From assembly GCA_004026145.2 (NCBI GenBank), contig CP034976.1, positions 14,713,482 to 14,777,481 of the forward strand: a stretch of DNA of 64,000 nucleotides. The letters run 5' to 3'. The notes below the pieces were generated by a model. That model saw nothing but the letters and a program-made list of their open reading frames with translations, was not told the DNA's origin and did no database searches. Shown in pieces: positions 42,690 through 54,639 of the stretch. How positions within the stretch are numbered: the first letter of the stretch is position 1; every line of letters starts with the position of its first letter. Origin of the DNA: Takifugu bimaculatus. Its lineage: Eukaryota > Chordata > Actinopteri > Tetraodontiformes > Tetraodontidae. The position numbers and the translations under genes are program-made.

Positions 42690-42771
42690 CGTCGACTGCA
42701 GTCAGACTGACTGGCCGTAAGGATCAGCTGTAGGTTGCTACGCCGACATCGCAGCTACTTCAAACACTCAG
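42690..42771 (+). other. ywhaz: Likely 5' UTR exon of the 14-3-3 gene
   Basis: Non-coding segment ending ACTCAG|GTATGA after 42771, downstream of the ZNF143-type motif. The acceptor ATCCAG at 45402, nine bases before the 14-3-3 ATG, shows that the 5' UTR is spliced. The 5' limit is approximate. Confidence 0.5.
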
Positions 42772-43559
42772 GTATGACATTAGTTTTTAAACTTTGGGTT
42801 CATGGATTCCAAATCATCTCATTTTATTAAACCGTTCAGATAGAAAACGCTATTTTCTCCCGTGAGCCATGGCGCTACATTTAGCGGCGACTACCGTCAC
42901 ACCAAAGAACAATAGTTGACTGCACTTAGGGAGCCGTCTGATGCCTGGATTTGGCGTTTTGATGCAGCGGCAACCGTGATATACATTTGTTCAAATTGTT
43001 GAACGTGTTCCAGCTATTAATTTATCAGCCTGAGTGGGTGATGGCCCTGGGCGCTTAATAAACTCGAGCTTCGTTCTGCTCTCCTCCCCTCGTTTCAACT
43101 ATTATAATCTAATGAGCTCATCGTCCCGCTGTCTGCTGCGAGTCGCGTTTTGGAGTACTTGTGGTTTTATTCGATTTTCAAAGACGAAATGGTGATTATC
43201 TACACATCTGTCCGAGAACGAATATCCGAAACAACCACCTTAACCATTTAGCAACACGAAATGTTTCGGTTCCGGTTTCAGATGGTTTGAATCTATGTGG
43301 TGTCATCGCAGCGTTTACTGGAACATTTTTGACAACCTTGGTAGCTCAGTAACGCTTGGCTTGGAATGCTTTTGTTTCAGGAAATAGTCGTCGCCATACT
43401 GGAACTGGGTCACGAGGCCCCCAATTTAAGAACACGGCTTAATACTTTTAAAACGCTACTGGATCTGGTTGTGTTAATCAATCCTATTATAGCATAAATG
43501 GATTTCTTCTCACGCCGACCAGATTCGCTTTTGTTTTAGGCGTTATCCTTTTAAAATGT

Positions 43560-43870
43560 GAACTTCCGCTTGGCAGAGCTACAGGTACGGGGATGGGTGT
43601 GGTGTGTCTGTGTTGGGACTCGGTGGGGCTGTTTTCACCTTGCCTCAACACGCGTTCGCGTCGGACCGAGAGCGGAGCAGGCGGCGAAGACGTGAGGAAA
43701 ATGCACAGATGTCCACCAAAGCCAAAGTCACGGCTGCTGGCGAGCACATTCTGTCGCTTGCGAGGCGAAACCACGTCCCGGACGACACGTGAAGCGCCGC
43801 CTGTCGGCTTTACGTAATCAGTCCGCCGCGCGCTCTTTCAGACACCGGAACTTCCGCCATGAGCCCGCTG
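43560..43870. promoter_or_regulatory. CpG-rich internal promoter candidate
   Basis: A CpG-dense patch inside the first intron of the 14-3-3 gene. It contains the D-box palindrome TTACGTAA (43810-43817) and, within 43845-43861, head-to-head ETS cores (CCGGAA and TTCCG) followed by a YY1-like CGCCATG. Mammalian YWHAZ uses several alternative first exons, so this may be a second promoter, perhaps bidirectional. No splice donor stands out downstream. Confidence 0.4.
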
Positions 43871-45411
43871 TACATACTCTGAACATTATACATGCAAATA
43901 CATCGCTGCAGCCAGCGTCAAATATTTAACTCGGTGGCGTTTCCTGTCCCACGTTGTAACTTTTGTTTCATTCCTGCATACGAAAGTGGTAGTTCCCTGT
44001 CCTGCTGTGTTCATTGTCCCCCCACCCCGCGGTGAAAAATGATCTCCTCCCAATGCTGCTCACATACCAAGTATGGGAAAATGCTTCCGTGATGTTTTGA
44101 CCTCACGGACAGTTTGTGCGTACACATCACGCAGTGTGGGAATATATGTATTTTGCAGTAAGGAGCCTTAAAATCAATTGCTCGTACTGTTCTATAGATA
44201 TATAATTGCATACGCCGCATAAAGAGATCTATTCAAACACGGTCATTAGAGGAACCTCCACGCTGAGCTGGGCCCTTGTGATCACAGTCTTCAGTTGCTT
44301 TGTCTATTTTTGTATTCTGCAAAAACGCACCCAATATTTCAGAATGTCTCTGGCTCACTGCACAAAGGTTGATTCAAGTCTTCCACCAAATGCAGCATTG
44401 GTCTTTAATCGCAGAGCCATTTTAAGTTATTTACTTGTTCTTATAAAATTCTGTGTATTTGGCTCAGGGCATCAAAGTGTGATGTATCATGTGAGTTGTT
44501 TTTACAGTGATGACAATTAAAATATTTGTGGTGGTACTGATCAGTGACCAGTTTGTTTTTGTGTCCTTTGTAACCTTTTGTTTTTCCAACATTATTTTCA
44601 TTATTTCTACTTTGTGCATGCTGTTTTTAAATTAATGCAGAAATGCATTATGTCTTGGGATACTCGGCGAGGCTCATGTTGTGAACTCTGACACACTAAC
44701 TCTTTGGGTCTTTGGATCCTGGTTAATGGGAGGGGTTCACTCATGCCAACCCAGTGACTCACTGACACATTCAACTGTCAAGTCATAAGCACCTTGCTCT
44801 TGTACTTAATCATTTGGTATTGCATGCATCATGATTATAAAGGTCACAACTTTACTAAAAACAGGCCCTCTATTTCTCAATTAAACTGAATTCATGGGTC
44901 ACCAAGGGTGACGTGTATAAGACAGAAACACGGCAGAGGTTATCTGTTTTAATTCTAGAATTTTGTGGGCTCCTCCAGATTGTCACCAAAGCTCTTTTTT
45001 TAATAATAAAAAAAAACAGCTGTAACCTGAGTACTGCATAAAATGGTTTAAATGTATAAATGGTGATGGCCGTAGTTTGTAGAACCACTTAAACATGACA
45101 ACGAGACCATTGTTCTGGTACATAGTCAGAATGGTATGTCTGCCCTCGCATTGCTCTGTAGAACACCAAGCATTCGGGCATTAGAACAAAGATATATTTA
45201 CATATGAAATATTTAAGACCTCGCTATTTAATCTGATTGCTTGATTTTGGTGTAGTGTGAACGTATCGGATGCACAAATCTATTCTTTCTTTCCAGCCTG
45301 TGCTTTTCAATTTGTACTGAAATAATCAACGCTTGTTAAAATTTTGAAATGATGAGCTCGACTAATGTATGGATGTTCTTTTCTCTGTGTTCCTTCATCC
45401 AGTGAGCAGTC

Positions 45412-47458
45412 ATGGTTGACCTCGTAGAGCAGGCCAAATTGGCTGAGCAGTGTGAGCGCTATGAAGACATGGCTGCTGCAATGAAAGCTGAGACCCAGAA
45501 GAATCCCCAGCTAGATGATGAGCAGCGAAACCTGCTGTCTGTGGCCTACAAGAATGTCGTGGGTGCGCGCCGTTCCTCGTGGCGTGTCATTTCCAGCATC
45601 GAACAGAAGAGCACTGATGATAAGAGTGCTGTTGCTAAGGAGTATCGGGAACAAATTGAGAAGGAGCTGGAAAGCACCTGCAACGAAGTGCTGGTAAAAT
45701 AACATCACTTGGAGCTCTTAGGACTATTACTTTTATAAATGTTGAGTTGGTTTTAAGTGTATTAATCATGTGAAGTAAACTTAGTCTCCCCGAGACCTTC
45801 ATAATGAGCGAACGAATGCAAAACATTGCATCTTTTTAATATGGTGAAGCCAAGTCATTTGCAAACATGTCCCATCTTCTATTTCTCTGCTACAGGAGCT
45901 GCTGGATGAGTATCTCATTCCTAAAGCTGTTTCTTTTGAATCCAAAGTCTTCTGTTTGAAAATGAAAGGAGATTACCACCGATATTTGGCTGAGGTAGCT
46001 TCAGGAGATGAGAGGAAAGGTAAGTTCAGTGTTTTCTGTTTTTGCATTTTTATTGGATATAATCTTTTGAAGTGACATTGGAAGCATCTGCATTAGCCCA
46101 ATAAGATGATGTGCACAATGCCCGATAAAGGATGGGTTTAAAGTACAAGTACCTTCAAGGGCTTAATCATGTGTGGGTTTCAGGTGGGTGCTTAAATCAC
46201 TTGAGCCTTCAGTAGTTGGTCTGATGGCTCAGTGCTACAATGTGCATTTGGATTGATTTAATAAATGTAGCTTAGAATGAACACTAGACGTGCATACTTA
46301 ATTTTGGTCAGTACCTAATATTACGGCCTAAAATGCTTATAACGTTCTTATAATATTAGCAGATGTCAGTACTTTCCCATTTTGATTTTATGGGCTGCAT
46401 CTTGATTGCTAATCTGCCCTCTGCCAATCATCATTGTCATCATTTGCTTTTCCTCAGCTACCATTGACAAATCAAAAGACGCCTACCAAAAAGCCTTCGA
46501 TATCAGCAAAGAGAACATGCCTCCCACGCATCCCATCCGACTCGGCCTTGCCCTGAATTTCTCCGTTTTTTACTATGAGATTCTCAACTCGCACGAGGAG
46601 GCCTGCAAGCTGGCTAAGGGTGTATGTTCACAAAGTAGAAATCTTCTGAATACTTGATGTGACACAAGAAACCTGGAGGTGACTGTCATTTCAACAGTTA
46701 ACGGTGTTCTGAATTTTCCCAGGCTTTTGACGAAGCCATTGCAGAACTCGACGGTCTTGGCCAAGACTCGTACAAAGATAGTATGCTAATCATGCAGTTA
46801 TTGAGGGACAACTTGACGGTAGGGTTTTATTTTTATTGGCACGTTATTGTTTTTGTTTTTTAAACCTGTCTTCCACATCTCACAGCCTATCTGATAACAT
46901 TCAAGTCCAGCTTGGCCGTTGTATTTTTAGTTGCTTCTGTTAACGGCGATCATGATGAGAGGGTCGATTGTCTCGGCTGCGAACAACACGAGTTATTATA
47001 AAAGGCGCAGCCAGTCTAATAAAATAAACTGTGCAGAATTTCATCTTCTGTGCATGTTGACAGAGATGACTCATCTTCTCACTGTGTTACACAATTCTGA
47101 CCAGCAAGGTTGTCTCAGTTGGCTTCCTGCGCGCTGGAGCGTGAGCAAAATCCACCATCCTTTGAAATCATGAAGAAGAAAATAATCACAGGGGCATGTG
47201 AAGAACTTTCAAACCCAAAAACAGGATTTGCCATGATCAAACTCGGAGCACTGCCAAACTTCAAAGTTGATTTCCTCATATTACCTTTGACCTAGGTTAC
47301 TTTTAATTCCCCCCCCCCCCCTTTTGGTCTCCTCACATTTATTTGAATATGGATGTTGCCAAAATCCAGTATTTTGACTGTTTTTGGGTTTTTTTGTCCA
47401 TTTCCAGCTGTGGACCTCTGATTGCCAGGGAGAGGATGGAGAAGAGAGCAACAACTAA
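45412..47458 (+). CDS. ywhaz: 14-3-3 protein at the ywhaz position
   Basis: Dimeric phosphoserine/phosphothreonine-binding adaptor. Five coding exons join in phase to 238 residues: 45412-45693, 45896-46019, 46458-46621, 46723-46818, 47408-47458. The two 14-3-3 signatures are present (RNLLSVAYKNVVGARRSSWR; YKDSMLIMQLLRDNLTLWTS), and the phosphate-binding Lys47, Arg54, Arg123 and Tyr124 are kept. Odd points: the N-terminus is MVDLVEQAKLAEQCERYEDM rather than [20 protein letters not shown]; helix 2 has QLDDEQRN for ELSNEERN; VFCLKMKGDYHRYL replaces VFYLKMKGDYYRYL; NSHEEAC replaces NSPEKAC; the tail is short (CQGEDGEESNN). Synteny says ywhaz. The sequence is divergent enough that it may be a duplicate named otherwise (ywhai-like or beta/alpha-like). 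Confidence 0.85.
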
Positions 47459-48235
47459 GCCAGACCCAGGTCACCATCCCTGACTACCTGCCAGCATTTT
47501 AGCTCCTCCTCATGAATATCTTCAGAAGCACCATTTCATTATTGTCCAATTCTTCGTTTTCTCTGGTTCATTTTATTCCTTTGCTATGAATAGTTTGGGG
47601 AATTTGGGGGGTGCATTTTTAAATTATGTGGTTAAAGGGTCCAGGTAAACTTCTCTGGGGTGATTTTGTTGTCTCTCAACCTTGTGTGGGAATGGGTGTT
47701 GCATTCAAGTGGTGGTGGGCCAGTTTCCAGATCGTAAAGCCTTGGCAAGTTTATTTTTTACATTCTGATTGTTCTTCTGCATGTTCCCAGATAGCCAGAC
47801 CCTGTCCTTTATTGTTTTGGGTTTTTTTCAGTTTTTTTTTTCAATATCAGTCATTTTCTTAACCTTGGAATGCTGTTACTCATCGGGGTAAAATGGGTAA
47901 AGACAATGAAGTTAAAATGGTTGCATGAGACAGGGCTGTTTATGGAACACACTTGCATTCCATTTCCTGTCCTTTTTTACTCTTCTGGGTTATCAGCTTT
48001 TGTATTTTCATGTAATGGTTAACATTCTTGAGAGCTAAAACGAGGAACAAAAAAGGCATACAGACTTATTTTTACGAGTGTTAGGAACTGTTAAGAGCAA
48101 ATTCATGCTTATTTGGTTCTCCAAACATTATAATCTGATGTTGTAAGGTGGGCCAGCTGGGTTCACCTTTATAATTTTCCATAAGGACATTCAAGCATTA
48201 CTGCTGCATATGGGTAAACCATGTCATTTACAATG

Positions 48236-48241
48236 AATAAA
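48236..48241 (+). terminator. ywhaz: Candidate 14-3-3 gene poly(A) signal
   Basis: AATAAA about 780 nt after the stop, followed by a T-rich, TTTGATTTTG-type sequence. The intervening sequence has no supported ORF and is the likely 3' UTR. Confidence 0.6.
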
Positions 48242-48704
48242 ATATTGAGCCTACTGTTTGATTTTGAATTTATTTTCCCGGGAGGGGGGATCCTAAAGGA
48301 CATGGTCAAAGTAGGAGTGTTAAAGAGAGACCGTTTGAGGGGAAAATGAGCGGATCAGCTCAGGAAATAGAACCAACAAGAGATGAGTTTCATCAGTCCA
48401 ATTCCTTTAAATCTCAATTTTAAACAATAACTTAAACATTTTTCTGCTTTGTGAATCTACCCATAGGTTGTCTGAAATATTCATCAATTCTCTATTTTAA
48501 GATTTCATTCCCTCAACACTCTTAAACTCCCGTGTTTTTGTTTATATAATGTTTAGAATATCAAATAAAATTATAATTGATCAAAACGTGCCTAAAGTAT
48601 TACTGTTATGGAGGAAAACCCCGTCATTTTTTACACTATAGCCTAATGCCTACAATCACGACGCAAGATGAGTGGGGGGGAACTGCGTGAAATATCGCGA
48701 TAAT

Positions 48705-48712
48705 TGACGTCA
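48705..48712. promoter_or_regulatory. pabpc1: CRE palindrome in the pabpc1 promoter
   Basis: A perfect TGACGTCA lies about 680 bp upstream of the pabpc1 ATG and 13 bp after a TATCGCGATA palindrome. The location suits the core promoter, given that the A-rich leader element lies only about 180 nt downstream. Confidence 0.5.
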
Positions 48713-48892
48713 TCTTCGGTGATGAAAGCGTTGTGGTTTCAGGGGGAATCGGAAGCAACCTCTACCGACTGTCTTTTCATTCCTGTAATCCGTCTGCGTA
48801 GGGTGTGCTTTGGAGCTAGTCTCAGCACACATTTTATTATTATGAAACAAACCAAAAGCTAGAAAAAGCACACGCAGACATATTTTTATAAG

Positions 48893-48911
48893 AAAAAAAA
48901 AAAAAAAAAAA
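48893..48911 (+). promoter_or_regulatory. pabpc1: Poly-A autoregulatory tract in the pabpc1 5' UTR
   Basis: Nineteen consecutive A about 480 nt upstream of the ATG, with further A-rich sequence to its left (AGAAAAAG, ACCAAAAG). PABPC1 mRNAs are known to carry an A-rich autoregulatory sequence in the 5' UTR, which PABP binds to repress its own translation. Position, length and gene identity all fit. The tract is the sequence observation; its function is by homology. Confidence 0.8.
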
Positions 48912-49390
48912 CATCGGTGAAGCAGGATTTGATTTGCCAAACGAAGAAAAGGCGAAGAAGACTTAGACTGCAGAAGAGGATTTAACGACACGCTAGCAAG
49001 CTAAGCAGTTAGCATCATTGTTGAGCGTGTGCGAACAGCGTTTATCGGTATATTTTCAACCTTTTTGCTATTCCGGCTCTCTTTGAAGTTGGACTATTCG
49101 TATTGGTAGCTATCAACAATTTATGTCGTTAGCTATCTCTAACAATACGATTTGAAGTTTACGCCTCAACCATATTTGCTAGGCCACGTTCCGACATTTT
49201 GCTAATTGAGCTAATTAGCCCACGTTGCTAACCTCTAAGGACGTGAGTATTCGATTTTTACAGAGATCGGTCGGATAAGCCGTACTGTAGTGAGGACGAG
49301 GGTATATTTGCTGACAACTGTCAACATTCTAACATCGGTAAACGGGTACATTGGTTTAGGTGTGCTTCCTAAGAACACGTGTCGGTTAGC

Positions 49391-52300
49391 ATGAATCCCA
49401 GCGCGCCCAGCTACCCAATGGCTTCCCTCTATGTGGGAGACCTGCATCCAGACGTTACTGAGGCTATGCTCTACGAGAAATTCAGCCCTGCCGGACCCAT
49501 CTTGTCAATCAGGGTATGCAGAGACATGATTACCCGGCGATCCCTTGGCTATGCCTACGTCAATTTCCAGCAGCCTGCAGACGGTAGGTAAAGCGTGCTG
49601 TAGTAGTCATGCTTATCAAGATAGTTGAGCCATGTGATTTGGCTTTCATACAAAAGGAATCGTTATTAAATCTACCACAGTTAATATTTTCTAAGAGGGA
49701 CTAATTTCTGTTCTGTTTCGTCTGTGATTGTAGCTGAACGAGCCCTTGATACCATGAACTTTGACGTGATCAAAGGAAGGCCTCTACGCATCATGTGGTC
49801 TCAGCGTGACCCTTCACTTAGAAAGAGTGGTGTTGGCAACATCTTTATCAAGAACCTGGATAAGTCCATTGACAACAAGGCTCTCTATGACACCTTCTCT
49901 GCTTTTGGAAACATTCTTTCCTGCAAGGTATGTAGAGCAGCATTTATATGCATTAGGTTTGGAGAAAGCACAGTTTTGCATGACATGATTTGCTATATTT
50001 GGAGTGGGTGTTTTTGAATGCATGGGTTTTTGGTATTTGTAATAGTTTGACATGCTCAAATCTCCCCTTTTAAAGGTGGTTTGTGATGAAAATGGCTCAA
50101 AGGGTTACGGCTTTGTGCACTTTGAGACCCATGAGGCCGCTGAGCGTGCCATTGAGAAAATGAATGGCATGTTGCTCAATGACAGAAAAGTGTAAGTGAG
50201 AATACAATATTACTAACATGGAAACCTGGATGTTTTGATTAACTGTTTTAGCTCTATAGGTTGTGTTTAACTGCATCTTGGCTGCGATCTAATTCCTTAT
50301 TTACTGTCAATTTCCAGTAATTGCATTCTGTAGGTAGGAACGTTCGCAACTAAATATTTTGTTAATGTCCAAAGCCTGACTGATTTTATTGTGAGTTAAC
50401 AGTGATAAATTCTAAAAGATCTGGATTGTAGATTGATAATGTACTGACTTTTTCCTTTTAACTTTCCATGATGACCTGCTATCACCTCTGGAAGTTAACA
50501 TTGGATGACTTTTTAATGCCTTAGGTTTACAACATGATTTTATTAACAGGTTTGTTGGACGATTCAAATCTCGTAAAGAGAGGGAGGCTGAGCTTGGGGC
50601 ACGTGCCAGGGAATTCACCAACGTTTACATCAAAAACTTTGGAGAAGACATGGATGACGAGAAATTAAAGGAGTTGTTTAGCAAATATGGTAAGAAACAT
50701 CAGTTGACTGTTGGCAATCTGGTTACCAACCAGCTTCATTTAAAAAAAAAAAAGGCTAATCAAGTTGTTTTAATTGTTAGGGCCAGCCCTCAGTATCCGG
50801 GTGATGACAGATGATGGTGGCAAATCCAAGGGATTCGGATTTGTCAGCTTCGAGAGACATGAAGATGCTCAGAAGGTAGGTTTTTTGACCTCTTGGCAGC
50901 ATTGTTACATTCTCTGAAGCAAAAGCAGCACCTGACTCTGAGCTAACATTGGCTGTTGATGATTTTCACTGGGCTTTGGCTTTATTGCAGGCTGTAGATG
51001 ACATGAATGGAAAAGAACTGAATGGCAGGCAGGTCTATGTTGGCCGTGCGCAGAAGAAAGGAGAACGCCAGAATGAGCTCAAACGTAAATTTGAACAGAT
51101 GAAACAGGATCGCATGACCAGATACCAGGTAAACAGAACTTTGTTCTGGAAATTGAATATATCTGGACCTCGTATGTTTAATACTAGTTTGTGGTGGTTG
51201 ATATTTGATATTGATATTTCATAGACACTGTTTACATACATGTATGAAAGGTGGGCCCTGCTTGAGAATCTAATGTCAAATCTTCCCCTTTTTAGGGCGT
51301 CAATCTTTATGTGAAAAACTTGGATGATGGCCTGGATGATGAGCGTCTGCGTAAAGAATTCTCTCCGTTCGGAACCATAACGAGCGCTAAGGTAAAGTTG
51401 TATAAGATTGTGGTGGATCAAAAATCATTCCTCAATGTGGATATTAATCCGTGTCTTTGTTTTAGGTGATGATGGAGGGTGGCCGCAGCAAGGGCTTTGG
51501 ATTTGTGTGCTTTTCTTCTCCGGAGGAGGCGACCAAGGCTGTAACGGAGATGAATGGGCGCATTGTTGCCACAAAGCCACTGTATGTGGCTCTGGCTCAG
51601 CGCAAGGAGGAGCGCCAGGCCCATTTAACCAATCAGTACATGCAGAGGATGGCCACTGTGCGTGCTGTGCCCAACCCAGTCCTCAACCCGTATCAACCTG
51701 CACCACCCTCGGGCTATTTCATGGCAGCCATACCTCAGGTGAGCAGAGCAGTTAAAAGATGGCAGAACACGAATATGAGCTCCGTTTTAGCCTTCATTGA
51801 ATGACTTGCTGTCTTCCTCAGACCCAAAACCGTGCTGCATACTATTCAGCCAACCAGCTGGCCCAGCTCCGCCCCAGCCCCCGCTGGACTACTCAAGGAG
51901 TGCGCCCACAGCGTATGTATATTTATGCCATGTCTTTTTACGTGCCGCTAACCATAAACTTTGGGGTGTGATTTCTGCTGGTAACCATGAACATCAGTGG
52001 ATCCAAAAAGATTTCCCCTTTTTGTCCAGACTTCCAAAACATGCCAGGTGCTATGCGCCCATCGGCGCCGAGGCCACAGGCTTTAAACGCCATCCGTCCT
52101 ACTGCCGCTGGAAACGCCCAGGTTCCACGCATGATGGCTTCCCAGCGTATGCGTGAGTGTTCATGCTTTGGGAACAAATGCACATTTTTGCCCTTCTATT
52201 GCCGCTTATTTGGTGCCTCTCTTTTTACTATGCTCAGCCGCACAGACCCTAGGTCAGCGTGCTGCTGGTGCATCAACCACTGCCGCTGCTCCAGTACGAA

Positions 52301-52973
52301 CCATGCCCCAGTACAAGTATGCTGCCGGTGTGCGCAACCCCCAGCAGCACATGGCCTCCCAGCCACAGGTACCCATGCAGCAGGTAAGATAGAAGCATTT
52401 GATTGAGCCTTCAACTGTATACTTGATTGGATCCCTGTGCACTAACGTCCCATCCTTGTCTCATTCAGCCGGCTGTCCTTGTCCAAGGTCAGGAGCCCCT
52501 GACAGCATCCATGCTGGCATCTGCCCCTCCTCAGGAACAGAAGCAGATGCTGGGTCAGTAGGACATGGTCTCACATCAAACTTGGAAAAGCATCTCTTTA
52601 TTTTAAATGAATGTTATTAAACATTTTCTTATTCATTTATTTTCAGGTGAACGTCTGTTCCCCCTGATTCAGGATGTGCACCCCAGCCTGGCGGGTAAGA
52701 TCACAGGTATGCTGCTGGAGATCGACAACTCTGAGCTTCTACACATGCTCGAGTCCCCCGAATCGCTGCGCTCAAAGGTTAGTCCTTACACACCTGTTTG
52801 ACTATCTGGATTGTTTTATTGCCTTTTGCCTTTTATCCTCTTCAGTGTTATCATTCAGCTGATCATTAATGTTTTGTTATCAGATGGATGAGGCGGTTGC
52901 TGTGCTTCAGGCCCACCAGGCCAAGGAAGCTGCTCAGAAGTCCACCACCCCTGCTGGGGTTCCCAGTGTCTGA
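49391..52973 (+). CDS. pabpc1: Cytoplasmic poly(A)-binding protein 1
   Basis: Binds mRNA poly(A) tails and eIF4G, and recruits PAM2-motif partners. Fourteen coding exons join in phase to 636 residues, the human length: 49391-49583, 49734-49927, 50076-50191, 50550-50689, 50781-50875, 50991-51128, 51296-51391, 51466-51738, 51822-51912, 52030-52152, 52238-52383, 52469-52553, 52647-52777, 52884-52973. Four RRMs (about 11-89, 99-175, 191-268, 294-370) show RNP motifs such as [23 protein letters not shown] and LYVKNLD, with KGYGFVHF and KGFGFVSF. A Pro/Met/Gln-rich linker carries [14 protein letters not shown]. The C-terminal MLLE/PABC domain (about 542-619) has [13 protein letters not shown] and [20 protein letters not shown]. 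The ATG gives the canonical [18 protein letters not shown]; an in-frame GTG at 49379 is not needed. The stop is followed by a splice donor one base later. Confidence 0.98.
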
Positions 52974-53060
52974 GGTGTGTGCCTGGACTTTGGTTTTGTT
53001 GTAGCCTTGAGGAGATTTGTTTATGACCGAGCTAATGGATTGTACTTGTCTGTTTTACAG

Positions 53061-53420
53061 AATGAGCATTTTGAAACCTGCTTCACCGATGGAAAAAGAG
53101 AAAAACAAATTAAACATTGAAAAACCTAAAACTCTGAAAACATCGAAAAATGAGAAATCATGTCTTAAAAAAAGAAAACGATTGAGTCTGCCAGGTCTAG
53201 GTATGGTTTGACTAGACCTTGATCATAAAAAAAATTGTTGAAAAAAAAAAAGAAAAATCGATAAAATTGAAATGATAAATTAGAATACATTCCTCTGTTT
53301 TATGTCATTTTACTGTCAGTGCTCAGAGCACCAGCCGTGTTCATGAAGATGGTAGCTGAGCAATTTTGAGAGGTAATTTGTATTGTGAACTGCTGGCTGT
53401 AATAAATTCTTCAAAATTAT
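53061..53420 (+). other. pabpc1: Terminal 3' UTR exon of pabpc1
   Basis: After TGA (52971-52973) and one further G comes a GTGTGT donor; TTTTACAG at 53053-53060 is the matching acceptor. The exon is very A-rich (53090-53180) and has a poly(A) signal at 53401-53406. PABPC1 genes of other vertebrates also place the 3' UTR in a separate last exon. Confidence 0.75.
53401..53406 (+). terminator. pabpc1: pabpc1 poly(A) signal
   Basis: Canonical AATAAA followed by TTCTTC and a T/G-rich stretch (GTCCCGTTGTCC). It fits a 3' end near 53420. Confidence 0.7.
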
Positions 53421-53424
53421 GAGT

Positions 53425-54600
53425 CTTAATGTCCCGTTGTCCACATTGGTCATACAAAATAATGAACTTTAGGAACCCCTTTCTTGAGATATATGTAGGT
53501 CGGCTGTGGGCCGTTAGGTGGCGCTGCTGCATGCTTTACAATTTCAAACTTGCTTTGAAATCGGACTAGACAAGATATTTCTTATACCGATCATTAAGGG
53601 AATGTATAAACAAGTTAATACGATGTAAATATAGGGATTTATAAATGACGAGCATTCCGGGGTTTTAGTCGTCCGAGTCAAATCACATTCTGTAGAAATC
53701 ACATTTCTAAGGAGTGTATACATCAAAGGAAAAGGGATCGTTTGTATAATGGAGCAGAATAGGAACATATTGCAAAAGCCATAGGATATTGTTGCGCCAA
53801 GCATTTTTCCATTGTTTCACTTTCACATAGAAGTCAAAACCATTCTATTTTTCTGATTTGTTTTTTTATTACATAAGGCCAAATAATGGGAAGACTTGTG
53901 GGCCTTATTTAATAGGTCCTGCTGTATTTGCAACTACACGTCTTCCAGATCTTTGTGCATATTGCACAGTTTGGCATTATTATCGTCACTTTGTGTTTAA
54001 GGATTTAGCCCTATTATCCCAAGAATGTAGGTAGCATTTCTAGGAGTGTGTGAATAAGAATTTAAGGCCAGAATTACGCCAACTCGTTTACTTTTACTCT
54101 TCTGTCTCTTTAAGTAGTAAAACAGGCAGAACTATTGCGTAATCCGCTTTGGCAACGGATTAGATTTGTATATCGCTGTTCGATCGTTGTTCCCGTATGC
54201 ATCTCACCATGCGGAATACATTGTGACCTCATGCAAATGTTTAGGTACTAACCAGTCGCTATGGACAGAAAATGTCAGCGAGGAGCATATCAGACGATAG
54301 TATTGCATTCGATGTTAAAAGCGATTAAATTATAAAATAATCAACGCAAAGCCAAAAGGCTTGCTCTACGTTTTTTTCCAAATATAACAATCAAATTTCC
54401 GAATATCAGCTTTCAGATTATTAAAACAAAGTAAATTGAGAAAAAAAATACATTTCTATCAGATTATGCAAATCGAATCACTGAATATTACTCAAATTTA
54501 AGTGGTCACTGGTCAAGAGATTTTGAAAATCGCTTGTCATTCACATATATTTTGATTTTCCACAATCTTTATGTGGCGACACCTTAGTGCGACCACCTCG
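53425..54600. other. Intergenic spacer, pabpc1 to rnf19a
   Basis: AT-rich sequence with no supported coding exon. The rnf19a promoter is at its right end. Confidence 0.6.
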
Positions 54601-54615
54601 ACTCTTTGGACTAAA

Positions 54616-54625
54616 TCTCGCGATA
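54616..54625. promoter_or_regulatory. rnf19a: CGCG element at the rnf19a promoter
   Basis: TCTCGCGATA matches eight of the ten bases of the TCTCGCGAGA promoter element bound by BANP-type factors. It is placed shortly upstream of the likely untranslated first exon. Confidence 0.45.
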
Positions 54626-54639
54626 CTATTTGAATTTCC

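Noticed and set aside
43487..43792. Overlapping ORFs on both strands in the CpG island
   Set aside because: CpG-rich sequence has few stop codons; neither strand gives a recognisable protein. It is better explained as a promoter candidate.
49379..49390. In-frame GTG start extending pabpc1 by four residues
   Set aside because: The ATG at 49391 gives the invariant [10 protein letters not shown]-terminus, and non-ATG initiation is not needed.
53544..53804. 86-codon minus-strand ORF with hydrophobic residues, resembling a membrane peptide
   Set aside because: AT-rich intergenic sequence readily encodes hydrophobic frames; no homology, promoter or splice context was seen.
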